Part shown: one piece after another, positions 18,703 through 26,453 of the stretch
How the letters are laid out: each line of letters begins with the position of its first letter
Position numbering within the stretch: position 1 is the stretch's first letter
Assembly (NCBI GenBank): GCA_937911505.1
Contig: CALEMF010000069.1
Coordinates: forward strand, 1-64,000
DNA: 64,000 nucleotides
Reading direction: 5' to 3'
Source: an uncultured Cytophagales bacterium
GTDB lineage: Bacteria > Bacteroidota > Bacteroidia > Cytophagales > Thermonemataceae
Made by a program: the position numbers and the translations under genes
The notes under the pieces: generated by a model
What the model was told of the DNA's origin: nothing
What the model saw: the letters and a program-made list of their open reading frames with translations, nothing else
Database searches by the model: none

Positions 18703-19578
18703 CTATTGGGCACTTAGTAGCTTTTCTACTTCCAATGGATAGTCAGTTGCAATAATATCGGCACCTTCTCGAAGCAGCGAGTGGTATACTTGTGCCCCCT
18801 TGGCTTTGGCCTTTTTATCAAGATTTCCCATTGTACCGATGATACAAAGGACTTTTTCTTGATGAAGGGCCTTATACAAAGCTGCATCGCTTGCACGTGT
18901 TCCTGTAAAAGCGATCGTTTTTTCGGCGGGTACACCACTTGCTCGCCAACGGGCTAACTCTTCCTCGTTTCGAATAGAGACGGACTGCATCAAATCGGGC
19001 GCAAGCTGATATACTTCTTGTGATTGAGTAGTAGAATAGGTAATGACTACGCATTGCTTTTCTGCTTTGCTTTCTTTGATCAAGTCAATGACTTCACTAG
19101 CCGTTACAGATCGTTTCATATCTACGGTTAGCAAGGTATTGCTGGTTTTGGCCCATTGCAGCACTTCTTTAAATAGCGGTACACGATAGGGTGTTACCTT
19201 TCCTTGGAAGTTTTTGAGCTGTAAACGCCTGACCGTTTCATAAGTCAGCTCATCAATCTTTCCTGTACCACTGGTAGTTCGATCGACGGTTTTATCGTGC
19301 ATCAACACCAGTACACCATCTTTAGTTTTGGCTACATCACACTCAATCAGTCCGTTCATTTGCTTTCGGATGTACTGAAAGGTTTCCAGACAATTTTCAG
19401 GATACCCTGCCAAGTATTTAGCCCCGCGATGCGCGCTTACCAACGGTTTGGATAAAGGGTAAGTAAGGGATTGTACAGAGGAAAGAGTATTGGTACGCTG
19501 CGGTGAATTGGTTTTACAGCTTACAGTAAAGAGTAAACTACTGATGATTATTAGCGTAATAAAGCGCGGAGCAGTCAT
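18703..19578 (-). CDS. Glycerophosphodiester phosphodiesterase family lipoprotein
   Basis: Predicted exported enzyme of 291 residues that hydrolyses glycerophosphodiesters to glycerol 3-phosphate and an alcohol. A lipobox-type signal peptide ends at LLFTVSC. The GDPD signature is complete: SAHRG, PENCLETF, IECDVAKTKDGVLVLMHD, DRTTSGTG, and a later TVDMK. The C-terminus ends in the usual GADIIATDYPLEVEKLL. It is a single gene with no obvious operon partner, convergent with the cation ATPase gene. Substrate specificity cannot be judged. Confidence 0.93.
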   Translation of the reverse strand: MTAPRFITLIIISSLLFTVSCKTNSPQRTNTLSSVQSLTYPLSKPLVSAHRGAKYLAGYPENCLETFQYIRKQMNGLIECDVAKTKDGVLVLMHDKTVDRTTSGTGKIDELTYETVRRLQLKNFQGKVTPYRVPLFKEVLQWAKTSNTLLTVDMKRSVTASEVIDLIKESKAEKQCVVITYSTTQSQEVYQLAPDLMQSVSIRNEEELARWRASGVPAEKTIAFTGTRASDAALYKALHQEKVLCIIGTMGNLDKKAKAKGAQVYHSLLREGADIIATDYPLEVEKLLSAQ

Positions 19579-19669
19579 AAATAGGATTGAGCGAGTTATC
19601 CCTTAAAGTACAGCATTCTTGGAAGGAATAAAAAATACGCACCTGCTAAAGTCATTTCTTCACATAATG

Positions 19670-19713
19670 TTAAAGGACGCTTCATCAGGTATTATCCTTT
19701 TGAGCGTCCTTTT
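19670..19713 (-). terminator. Hairpin after lipase-like gene 1
   Basis: Arms AAAGGACGCT and AGCGTCCTTT enclose about 24 bases just beyond the stop at 19735. The T-rich flank is on the plus-strand side, so the hairpin may act weakly or in both directions. The same element follows the neighbouring paralogue. Confidence 0.5.
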
Positions 19714-19734
19714 AATGCCTATAATAAGCGATTT

Positions 19735-20793
19735 CTAATAGATCCTATGATCTCTTACTAGGTGGAGTTGTTCGGGACCAGTGAGGTCTTTACAGTTAAA
19801 ATGTCCGTAAGGGAAGGCATCGTAGCGTATTTCCCCATCTTGACGAGGAATTTGACTAGTAAATTGTCCCCAAACAAGATTACTGAAACCTATGAGCTGA
19901 TCTTGAATACTCCAGATAGTGTATACATGGTCTGCTTCTTTCCCCCTTTGGTTAGCCAAGTCAGTTAAGAAATCAGAAAGCCCTTCTCCACCAGGGGCAG
20001 TGCCCGGAAAAAAGCCATTCGTCTCTCCACTAGTAAGCAGTGTGCTACTATCAAAACAACTTACCAAACCTCTGTTGGCAGCCGCAATACCTACGAAAGT
20101 ATCTATGTAAGAAAGTTTCTTGCCTAAATCATAGCTTCCGCCGTCTAACTCATCGTTGCCAGTACCTCCTTTGATAGCCTTTCGCGCTAAAGTAACACCC
20201 ATAGAGTGACCAATCACATCTACTTTCTTTGCACCAGTGTATGCTTTTACCGCTTCAATAAACGCTCTGATTCGTTCTACATTGGCTCTAGAATGGTACT
20301 GGTTAGCAGCCAGTAAGATGTCTGCATCGCCCCATGTAATGGCGTATAGCTCTGCTTGAGAATATCCTTGTGACAAAAAGTAGTCGATAGAGGCAGTCCA
20401 ACCCGTTTGAAATATAGCACTACCTACGGCCTTGTCAGAATTCCCGTGAATAAAAATGACAGGTTGATTCTTGATAGGTTCTCCAGCGAAGGTACGTCCT
20501 CCGTAGCTTCCCCCTGGAAGTTCCTCACGCGCGAAGTCAAAGTCTCCATAACCATTATCTTGTAGCCAACTTTGGAAATCACTTGAAAGACTACTAGATA
20601 TGATGTCTTCATTGTCAAAATTCTCATTCGTACTTGTATAGAAGTCGTATTCCTGTTGTACCGTAATAGTCTCTGACGGTGGATCACCCGCTAATGGCGC
20701 CTCAGGGTCAACCGGGCCGTCCTTTGGTTCTTTACGACAAGAGACGAATACCACAATAAGTAGTAATGAGTAAAATAGTTTTAAGTTGTTCAT
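19735..20793 (-). CDS. Lipase-like alpha/beta hydrolase lipoprotein (copy 1)
   Basis: Predicted exported hydrolase of 352 residues with a lipoprotein signal (LLLIVVFVSC, Cys19). The alpha/beta-hydrolase features are clear: the strand-end IFIHGNSDKAVG, the nucleophile elbow GHSMG, and a late YGHFNCKD that may supply the histidine. The spacing and the long loop (TGWTASIDYFLSQGYSQAELYAITWG) resemble class 2 lipases (LipA/EstA, LIPS type). The natural substrate is unknown. It is a tandem paralogue of the upstream gene at 20998, with a shared 3' hairpin, so recent duplication is likely. Confidence 0.85.
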   Translation of the reverse strand: MNNLKLFYSLLLIVVFVSCRKEPKDGPVDPEAPLAGDPPSETITVQQEYDFYTSTNENFDNEDIISSSLSSDFQSWLQDNGYGDFDFAREELPGGSYGGRTFAGEPIKNQPVIFIHGNSDKAVGSAIFQTGWTASIDYFLSQGYSQAELYAITWGDADILLAANQYHSRANVERIRAFIEAVKAYTGAKKVDVIGHSMGVTLARKAIKGGTGNDELDGGSYDLGKKLSYIDTFVGIAAANRGLVSCFDSSTLLTSGETNGFFPGTAPGGEGLSDFLTDLANQRGKEADHVYTIWSIQDQLIGFSNLVWGQFTSQIPRQDGEIRYDAFPYGHFNCKDLTGPEQLHLVRDHRIY

Positions 20794-20933
20794 GGAAGGT
20801 ATATTTACGTTTTAATTATATAATAAAATTGCTTTTAATGTGCTAAAATATAATTAAATAAGCAAGCCATATGACCTATTTAATAGTTAGGTATACTTGA
20901 TCCTTCAAAAATGAAATTTATGAAAGCATGTTA

Positions 20934-20975
20934 AAGGGCGCTTCAGCAGGTATTTTTCCTTTTGAGCGCCCTTTT
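20934..20975 (-). terminator. Hairpin after lipase-like gene 2
   Basis: Arms AAAGGGCGCT and AGCGCCCTTT enclose a loop nearly the same as in the hairpin at 19670. A T6 run flanks the plus-strand side and TTAACA the minus-strand side, so direction is uncertain. Confidence 0.55.
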
Positions 20976-20997
20976 TTAGTGTCTGTAGTATACACTC

Positions 20998-22056
20998 CTA
21001 CAAGGTTCTATGGTCTCTCACCATGCGGAGCTGTTCAGAGGCGGTTAGGTCTTTACAGTTGAAATGTCCGTAAGGGAAACTATTGTAACGTATCTCTCCA
21101 CTTTGATTAGGAATTTGACACGTATACCTTCCCCATACTACCCCGCTAAAACCTACGATTTGATCTTCAGTACTCCAGATGGTATATACGTAGTCTCCTT
21201 CTCTTCCTGATTGGTTATTGAGGTCCCTTAAGAAATCGGACATGCCTACTCCGCCATAGGCATAGCCAGGATAAAAACCATTGGTCGCACCACAAGTAGG
21301 GGTAAAACTGCTGTAATAACAACTCGTAAGGCCTCTATTCGCTCCCGCAATACCTACAAAAGTATCTACATAAGTGAGCCTACTACCCAGGTTGTAGCTT
21401 CCACCGCCTAGTGCATCATAACCGCCGCCCCCTTTGATAGCCTTACGTGCTAGGGTAACACCCATAGAATGTCCGATCACGTCTACTTCCTGTGCACCTG
21501 TATACGCTTTCACCGCCTGAATAAACGCCCTGATTCGTTCTAAATTAGCTCTAGAATGGTACTGATTAGCACTTTGTAGTGCATTCGCATCGCCCCAAGT
21601 AATGGCGTATAACTCTGCTTGGGAATACCCTTGGGATAGAAAATACTCGATAGAGGAAGTCCAACCCGTTTGTCCTGTTGAGTTGCCAACAGCTTTGTCT
21701 GAGTTCCCGTGAATAAAAATGACCGGCTGGTTATTGATGGGTTCTCCTGCAGAGGTACGTCCTCCATAGCTTCCTCCTGAAAGATTGTAGCGGGCAAAAT
21801 CGAAGCCTCCATAGCCGTTATTTTGCAGCCAATTATTAAAATCACTCGAAAGACCGCTAGTTAACGCACGCTGGTTAGCAGTACTTTGCCGACCACTTGT
21901 GTAGTAATCGAATTCCTCTTGGGCTGTAATATTATACTTTGGAGGGTCGCCCTTTAGTTGCTGGTCAGGGTTGGTCAATACATCTTCTGTTTTGTCTTGA
22001 CAGGCAACGAACACCACTATGAACAGCAGTGAGCAAAATAGGTTTAAGTTACGCAT
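20998..22056 (-). CDS. Lipase-like alpha/beta hydrolase lipoprotein (copy 2)
   Basis: Paralogue of the downstream gene, also 352 residues. The lipobox is LLFIVVFVAC. HGNSDKAVGNSTGQTGW, the nucleophile elbow GHSMGVTLARKAIKGG and FPYGHFNCKDLT match copy 1. This copy has more Tyr/Gly in the surface loop (YSSFTPTCGATNGFYPGYAYGG) and two additional Cys, which may form a disulfide outside the cytoplasm. It is transcribed ahead of copy 1 but separated from it by about 200 bp with a hairpin, so each copy probably has its own transcript. Confidence 0.85.
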   Translation of the reverse strand: MRNLNLFCSLLFIVVFVACQDKTEDVLTNPDQQLKGDPPKYNITAQEEFDYYTSGRQSTANQRALTSGLSSDFNNWLQNNGYGGFDFARYNLSGGSYGGRTSAGEPINNQPVIFIHGNSDKAVGNSTGQTGWTSSIEYFLSQGYSQAELYAITWGDANALQSANQYHSRANLERIRAFIQAVKAYTGAQEVDVIGHSMGVTLARKAIKGGGGYDALGGGSYNLGSRLTYVDTFVGIAGANRGLTSCYYSSFTPTCGATNGFYPGYAYGGVGMSDFLRDLNNQSGREGDYVYTIWSTEDQIVGFSGVVWGRYTCQIPNQSGEIRYNSFPYGHFNCKDLTASEQLRMVRDHRTL

Positions 22057-22440
22057 GATAATAGGTTTGTTTACGTGTTGATTTTATCTATAAGTAAAAT
22101 GTTCTTGAATGTCTTAAAATATAATTAAATAAGCAAATTATATAATCTATTTAATATATAGGTCTACTATATCTTTTAATGATACAATTTTTAATAAATA
22201 GAACATCGTGAAGTAAGCCAAGTATTATAATTCTGCTATTTTTCGGCACTCAATTGGGCCTTCGAAAGGGTGGTGTAAGCCATATCATAAAACCATTGAC
22301 GCTTTGTGGTGTTAAGAGAGATAAGACGATACAAATATTACAGAGGGATAAGCCTCCATATTATTCGTTAGTGGGTCCAGTAAAACGCGCCTCACACATA
22401 GTAAAAGCGCTACAGCTACTCAAAAGTTACCTTATCATTT
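22057..22440. other. Intergenic region between divergent lipase and tetR genes
   Basis: About 380 bp, AT-rich in its left half, should hold the divergent promoters. A plus-strand open stretch (22254-22440) has no convincing coding character. No RNA gene or repeat was recognised. Confidence 0.4.
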
Positions 22441-23058
22441 ATGCAAAGAGCCCTCAACGAAAAAGCTAAGGACAAACGAAAATCACATGTACTCAAGTGT
22501 GCTGAGCAAATTATTCAAGAGAAGGGCTTAGAAAATCTAAGCATTGCCTCTGTCGCTAAAAAGGCGAACTTAGCTGTAGGAACCATTTATTTATACTTTC
22601 CCAACAAGGAAGATATTATTGCTCATCTAGCAATTAAGTCGAGAAAAGTACTTTTGCAGGAGTTTCAAGCGAGTACTGTCCATCTAGAAGATAGCCTAGA
22701 AAAAATACGGGGTATCTTATTAGCTTATTTAGACTTTTGTAAAAAGTATACTTTCTACTACGAGTTGGTCTCTTTCTATGAAAGTGGCTTGGGGCTTGAA
22801 GAGTCAAAAGAGCTTTTGGAAGCTAGTAAGAAACTCACTGCATTTACTGCCAATATTATAAGAGAAGGAAAAGAACAAGGAACGATAAGAAGAGAAATCA
22901 ACGAAAAAGAATTTGCCTTCTTACTCTGGGGAACAGCCGTAGGCATTGCACAACTTATTCACGTAAAGCCTACACTTCTTAGTGCTGAATTAGAAAAAGA
23001 TAACGACCATTTTTATTTTTCCTACATAAACTTGATAATCAAATCCTTATCTTACTAA
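22441..23058 (+). CDS. TetR/AcrR family transcriptional regulator
   Basis: DNA-binding repressor-type protein of 205 residues. The N-terminal helix-turn-helix is standard: VLKCAEQIIQEKGLENLSIA, SVAKKANLAVGTIYLYFPNK, EDIIAHL. The C-terminal half is a helical ligand-binding domain with no clear ligand clue (YTFYYELVSFYESG, FAFLLWGTAVGIAQL). It lies 89 bp upstream of the first MAA biosynthesis gene on the same strand, so it is a candidate controller of that operon, perhaps responding to a metabolite. It could equally regulate only itself. Family assignment is firm; the target is inferred. Confidence 0.92.
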   Translation: MQRALNEKAKDKRKSHVLKCAEQIIQEKGLENLSIASVAKKANLAVGTIYLYFPNKEDIIAHLAIKSRKVLLQEFQASTVHLEDSLEKIRGILLAYLDFCKKYTFYYELVSFYESGLGLEESKELLEASKKLTAFTANIIREGKEQGTIRREINEKEFAFLLWGTAVGIAQLIHVKPTLLSAELEKDNDHFYFSYINLIIKSLSY

Positions 23059-23085
23059 AGGAGGCTTAATCAACTTTTTTTCGAA

Positions 23086-23114
23086 CATAAGTGAACGCCA
23101 TTCAGTTACTAATG
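23086..23114. promoter_or_regulatory. Imperfect inverted repeat, possible TetR operator
   Basis: Between tetR and mysA the arms CATAAGTGAAC and GTTACTAATG form an imperfect dyad around CGCCATTCA, with the symmetry loosely extended by CGAA and TCG. It would be well placed to control mysA, but the match is imperfect. Confidence 0.25.
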
Positions 23115-23147
23115 TCGTATTGACCGTCTGAAAAATTAATTAACCTC

Positions 23148-24869
23148 ATGAACAAACCTCATCTATTAGTAGAGATTTCCAGTCTTTTGGAAAAAATGAA
23201 GCTTCCTACCGACCTATCCTCATTTATTACGGATACCAACTTTAAGGCACTTTTAGAAGTATTTCGTAGCATCAAAGCGTTCTCTCACGAACTGTCAACC
23301 GATCTACCCGCTGCTACTTCCAGCCATACGCTCCATTTACTACGTAAGCTCAAATCTGCTTATTCGCTCTCAGCTAGTCAACTTCTATCGCTTTTGAGCC
23401 AATTGGTTGCTGAGATACTGCCTGATAAAACGAAAGCGTGGGAAAACTTTAGCACTGCTGTAGCGCTTCATCCAGAAAGCCAATGGAGTATTATCCAGCT
23501 CCTGCTCACCTACGATCAAGAAGATACTATATCGTTTCTCTTGGCGCATCTGGAAAAGGAAGACCCGCACGCCCTTTATCCTACTTCTATGTACCGTACC
23601 TCTTCGGGAAAGGTAAACAGCACTGCTGATGGAAAGCACATTGAAGCCGTCATGACTACCTCCACTATGACTGAAATACAAATCATTGAAGGAGTATTAC
23701 ACCCTGACAACTTGATTTTACGCAACCTTTATTATCCGTTAGGAAAGTGTGTTTGTGTCATCGACGCCAACGTACACGAACACTACGGTGAAGAACTAGT
23801 GGCTTACTTTGAAAAACACGACATTACCCTAAAAATGTTGGTTTATCGCGCCATGGAGGTCGATAAAGGCATTCATACGGTAGAGTCACTCCTCGCTGAC
23901 TTTAAAGAGATAGGTGTCTCACGTCAAGAACCTGTACTGATTGTAGGAGGAGGCGTTATCACCGATATAGGAGGATTAGCTTGTGCGCTTTATCATCGTG
24001 GTACTCCTTATGTGATGTTGGCTACCTCCATTGTTTCGGGCATTGATGCAGGCCCTTCTCCACGTACTTGTTGTGATGGATTTGGTTTTAAAAACCTCTT
24101 TGGCGCTTATCATGCACCTGTCTTAACCCTTACTGACCGTACCTTTTTCAAGACCTTACGAACTGGCTGGATACGACACGGCGTGGCAGAAATCATCAAG
24201 ATGGCAACTGTAAAAGACGCTACACTTTTTGAACTATTAGAAGAAACTGGCGTTGACTTAGTTTACTCGCAGTTTGGCGTAGATACCGAAGATACCCACC
24301 TTAGTGACAATAGCCAACGTATTTTAGCCCTCTCGATGCAAAGCTATGTAGAGGCAGAATACGGTAACCTATACGAAACCCATCAGTGTCGCCCTCATGC
24401 GTACGGACATACTTGGTCGCCTGGCTATGAAATTCCCTCTGGTATGCTGCACGGCCATGCGGTTTCCTGTGGCATGGGATTTGGCGCCTACCTTAGTTAC
24501 CTACAAGGTTGGATTAGCCGCGAAGAGTGTGATAGAATATGCCAGCTCATTAGTAAATTTGAGCTAAGCCTATGGCACCCGATTCTTGATGATACAACAC
24601 TAATTTACAAGGGACAACTCAAAATTATTGAGAAAAGAGGCGGCCATCTGGTCGCGCCGCTACCAAAGGGTCGAATCGGCGAATGTGGCTACCTCAATAC
24701 GTTGTCTTTCGAGGCATTAAAAGAGGCGATGGAAGGGTACAAAACCCTCTGTCAAACTTATCCTCGTGAAGGACTAGGGATTGAGCCTCACTGTCATGAA
24801 GTAGGTTTGGAAGATCCCTCTACTGTAGGGCATTCCTTAAAGGATAATGCCACCCTTCAAAAAGCATAA
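23148..24869 (+). CDS. mysA: MysA-type sugar phosphate cyclase (demethyl-4-deoxygadusol synthase) with N-terminal extension
   Basis: Sugar phosphate cyclase of the dehydroquinate synthase superfamily, expected to turn sedoheptulose 7-phosphate into demethyl-4-deoxygadusol, the core of mycosporines. The NAD-binding motif VGGGVITDIGG lies near residues 265-277. DAGPSPRTCCDGFG and KNLFGAYH near residues 298-323 are typical of the EEVS/DDGS branch rather than of AroB. H/E metal-site segments follow (HGVAEIIKMA, HAYGHTWSP, HGHAVSCGM). The cyclase fold begins only near residue 174; usual MysA proteins are about 410 residues, so roughly 170 extra N-terminal residues, helical and unrecognised, are fused here. 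DDGS rather than EEVS activity is inferred from the following O-methyltransferase and ligases. Confidence 0.88.
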   Translation: MNKPHLLVEISSLLEKMKLPTDLSSFITDTNFKALLEVFRSIKAFSHELSTDLPAATSSHTLHLLRKLKSAYSLSASQLLSLLSQLVAEILPDKTKAWENFSTAVALHPESQWSIIQLLLTYDQEDTISFLLAHLEKEDPHALYPTSMYRTSSGKVNSTADGKHIEAVMTTSTMTEIQIIEGVLHPDNLILRNLYYPLGKCVCVIDANVHEHYGEELVAYFEKHDITLKMLVYRAMEVDKGIHTVESLLADFKEIGVSRQEPVLIVGGGVITDIGGLACALYHRGTPYVMLATSIVSGIDAGPSPRTCCDGFGFKNLFGAYHAPVLTLTDRTFFKTLRTGWIRHGVAEIIKMATVKDATLFELLEETGVDLVYSQFGVDTEDTHLSDNSQRILALSMQSYVEAEYGNLYETHQCRPHAYGHTWSPGYEIPSGMLHGHAVSCGMGFGAYLSYLQGWISREECDRICQLISKFELSLWHPILDDTTLIYKGQLKIIEKRGGHLVAPLPKGRIGECGYLNTLSFEALKEAMEGYKTLCQTYPREGLGIEPHCHEVGLEDPSTVGHSLKDNATLQKA

Positions 24870-24903
24870 ATTTTTATTTATCAAATCCTTATTTTTTAAT
24901 CTT

Positions 24904-25614
24904 ATGACACCTAAAGCTTTATTTATTGGCTCCATTGGGGCAGTCGCCGAAACTTCTGAACTACAGCGTTTGGCTTATAACCAAGCGATGGCAGAACAAG
25001 GGCTAAATTGGGAATGGACACCAGAGACCTATCGCGCTTTACTTAGAAGCAGCGGTGGGCAAGACCGCCTACGTTTACTTTCTGATGCTACCCATCAAAA
25101 CCTCACTGATGAAGTAATACAGAAGATTCATAGTCAAAAGACAATACTGGCTTGTGAAATGATTATTGATCAAAAAGTAACGCCAAGACCTGGTGTGGTC
25201 TCTTTAATCAAACAGGCAAAAGAAACGGGCGCAAAAGTAGCGTGGGTTACCTCGACCTATCCAGCAAATACAGACGCCATTCTTGCATCAAGTAATGGTG
25301 CACTCACGAAAGATAGTTTTGATTATATTTTTCACCGAGAAGAAGTTCAGGAAGGCAAGCCTTCACCAGAAATCTACCAAAAGGCGCTTCAACGTTTCGG
25401 ACTTGAGGCATCAGATTGTATCGCTCTTGAAGATTCGCTCATTTCTGCATTAGCAGCCAAAGGAGCAGGTATTTTTACCATAGTGACACCAGGACAATAC
25501 CACGATGAGCACGTTGAAAATATTGCCGATCGGGTATTCCTCTCCCTTGCTCAAACCAATTGGAAAGAGCTAGTAACGCACTACCAAGCTTCTCTTAAAC
25601 CAATCGTTGAATAG
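24904..25614 (+). CDS. HAD-like protein lacking the catalytic aspartates
   Basis: HAD-IA (CbbY/PGMB-like) fold of 236 residues. The start at 24904 is chosen because it begins the beta-strand ALFIGSIG directly; an upstream ATG at 24847 would overlap mysA. Later HAD motifs are normal: motif II Thr in WVTSTYP, the motif III Lys in EGKPSPEIY, and motif IV ALEDSLISALAAKGAG. However, motif I reads FIGSIGAVAET where active enzymes have FDxDGTLxDS, so the nucleophile and acid/base Asp are replaced by Gly9 and Ile11. Phosphatase or mutase activity by the usual mechanism is therefore not expected. It sits between mysA and mysB with short gaps (34 and 26 bp), implying a retained role, perhaps structural or binding. 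Similar GSIG-type variants may form a small family. Confidence 0.8.
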   Translation: MTPKALFIGSIGAVAETSELQRLAYNQAMAEQGLNWEWTPETYRALLRSSGGQDRLRLLSDATHQNLTDEVIQKIHSQKTILACEMIIDQKVTPRPGVVSLIKQAKETGAKVAWVTSTYPANTDAILASSNGALTKDSFDYIFHREEVQEGKPSPEIYQKALQRFGLEASDCIALEDSLISALAAKGAGIFTIVTPGQYHDEHVENIADRVFLSLAQTNWKELVTHYQASLKPIVE

Positions 25615-25640
25615 TACAAAAAGCCTTAAATATCAATTAA

Positions 25641-26453
25641 ATGAGTGAATTACGTCCTGTTACGCCTCTTTCTATACTAAGTAAAAAGCTATCTGAGCTG
25701 AAAGACTTGGGCAGTAAAATGGGTTTGGAAGGAGAGCTATCCAAGCTGATAGAGGAGTGTTGTGCACTTGCCCAGCCACTCGATCAGTACCTTGCTGAAC
25801 ACTCTACGAAAGCCTCTCCTGCTTTGATCGCGCTAGAGAAGCATACCAATGCGCTCGATTGGGAGGCGGCTTTTCAAAAGGGAGCTACGAGTATTCGTTT
25901 AGAGAAAGAAATGTTATCAGGAGCGCTAGAAGGACAACTGCTACAAATGCTAGTTGCGCTTACTGGTACAAAGCGTATACTGGAGATAGGTTCTTTTACT
26001 TCTTATGCCTCTTTGGCGATGGCAGAAGCACTGCCTGAAGAGGGCACGTTGATTGCCTGCGAATACGACCCTTTTGCCGCCGATTTTGCCCAGCAACAGC
26101 TAGCCAATACGCCCGTGGGGAAAAAGGTCAAAATTCAGGTAGGAGAAGCGCTCGCAACTTTAAGTGCCTTACAAAAAGAAGGGTATTCTTTTGATTTTGT
26201 GTTTCTCGATGCAGACAAAGAGAACTATCTGACCTATTACCAAACCATTCTCGAGGCTGAACTCCTCAAAGTAGGCGGCCTGCTTTGTGTAGATAATACC
26301 CTCTATATGGGACAGGTATATGGAGCAGGAGAACAAACCAAGAATGGGGCAGCCATTGAGGCGTTTAATAAGGCCGTTAAAGCAGATCCCAACGTTCAGA
26401 AAGTGATTCTACCTATTCGCGATGGCTTAACCCTCATTAGACGCATTGCTTAA
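25641..26453 (+). CDS. mysB: MysB-type O-methyltransferase
   Basis: SAM-dependent class I methyltransferase of 270 residues resembling the catechol/caffeoyl-CoA O-methyltransferase family. In MAA synthesis this enzyme methylates the MysA product to give 4-deoxygadusol. SAM motif I is ILEIGSFTSYASLAMAEALP, with the acidic residue in LIACEYDPF; the metal/substrate motif FDFVFLDADKENYLTYY and LLCVDNTLYMG follow. An N-terminal helical part of about 100 residues precedes the catalytic domain, as in cyanobacterial MysB. The stop overlaps the start of mysC by 8 bp, which indicates translational coupling. Confidence 0.9.
   Translation: MSELRPVTPLSILSKKLSELKDLGSKMGLEGELSKLIEECCALAQPLDQYLAEHSTKASPALIALEKHTNALDWEAAFQKGATSIRLEKEMLSGALEGQLLQMLVALTGTKRILEIGSFTSYASLAMAEALPEEGTLIACEYDPFAADFAQQQLANTPVGKKVKIQVGEALATLSALQKEGYSFDFVFLDADKENYLTYYQTILEAELLKVGGLLCVDNTLYMGQVYGAGEQTKNGAAIEAFNKAVKADPNVQKVILPIRDGLTLIRRIA

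Noticed and set aside
22254..22469. Short plus-strand ORF before tetR
   Set aside because: Overlaps the tetR start in another frame and lacks plausible protein composition.
23667..24869. MysA as an ordinary 3-dehydroquinate synthase (AroB)
   Set aside because: The DAGPSPRTCC and KNLFGAYH motifs belong to the EEVS/DDGS branch, and O-methyltransferase and ATP-grasp neighbours do not fit shikimate synthesis.
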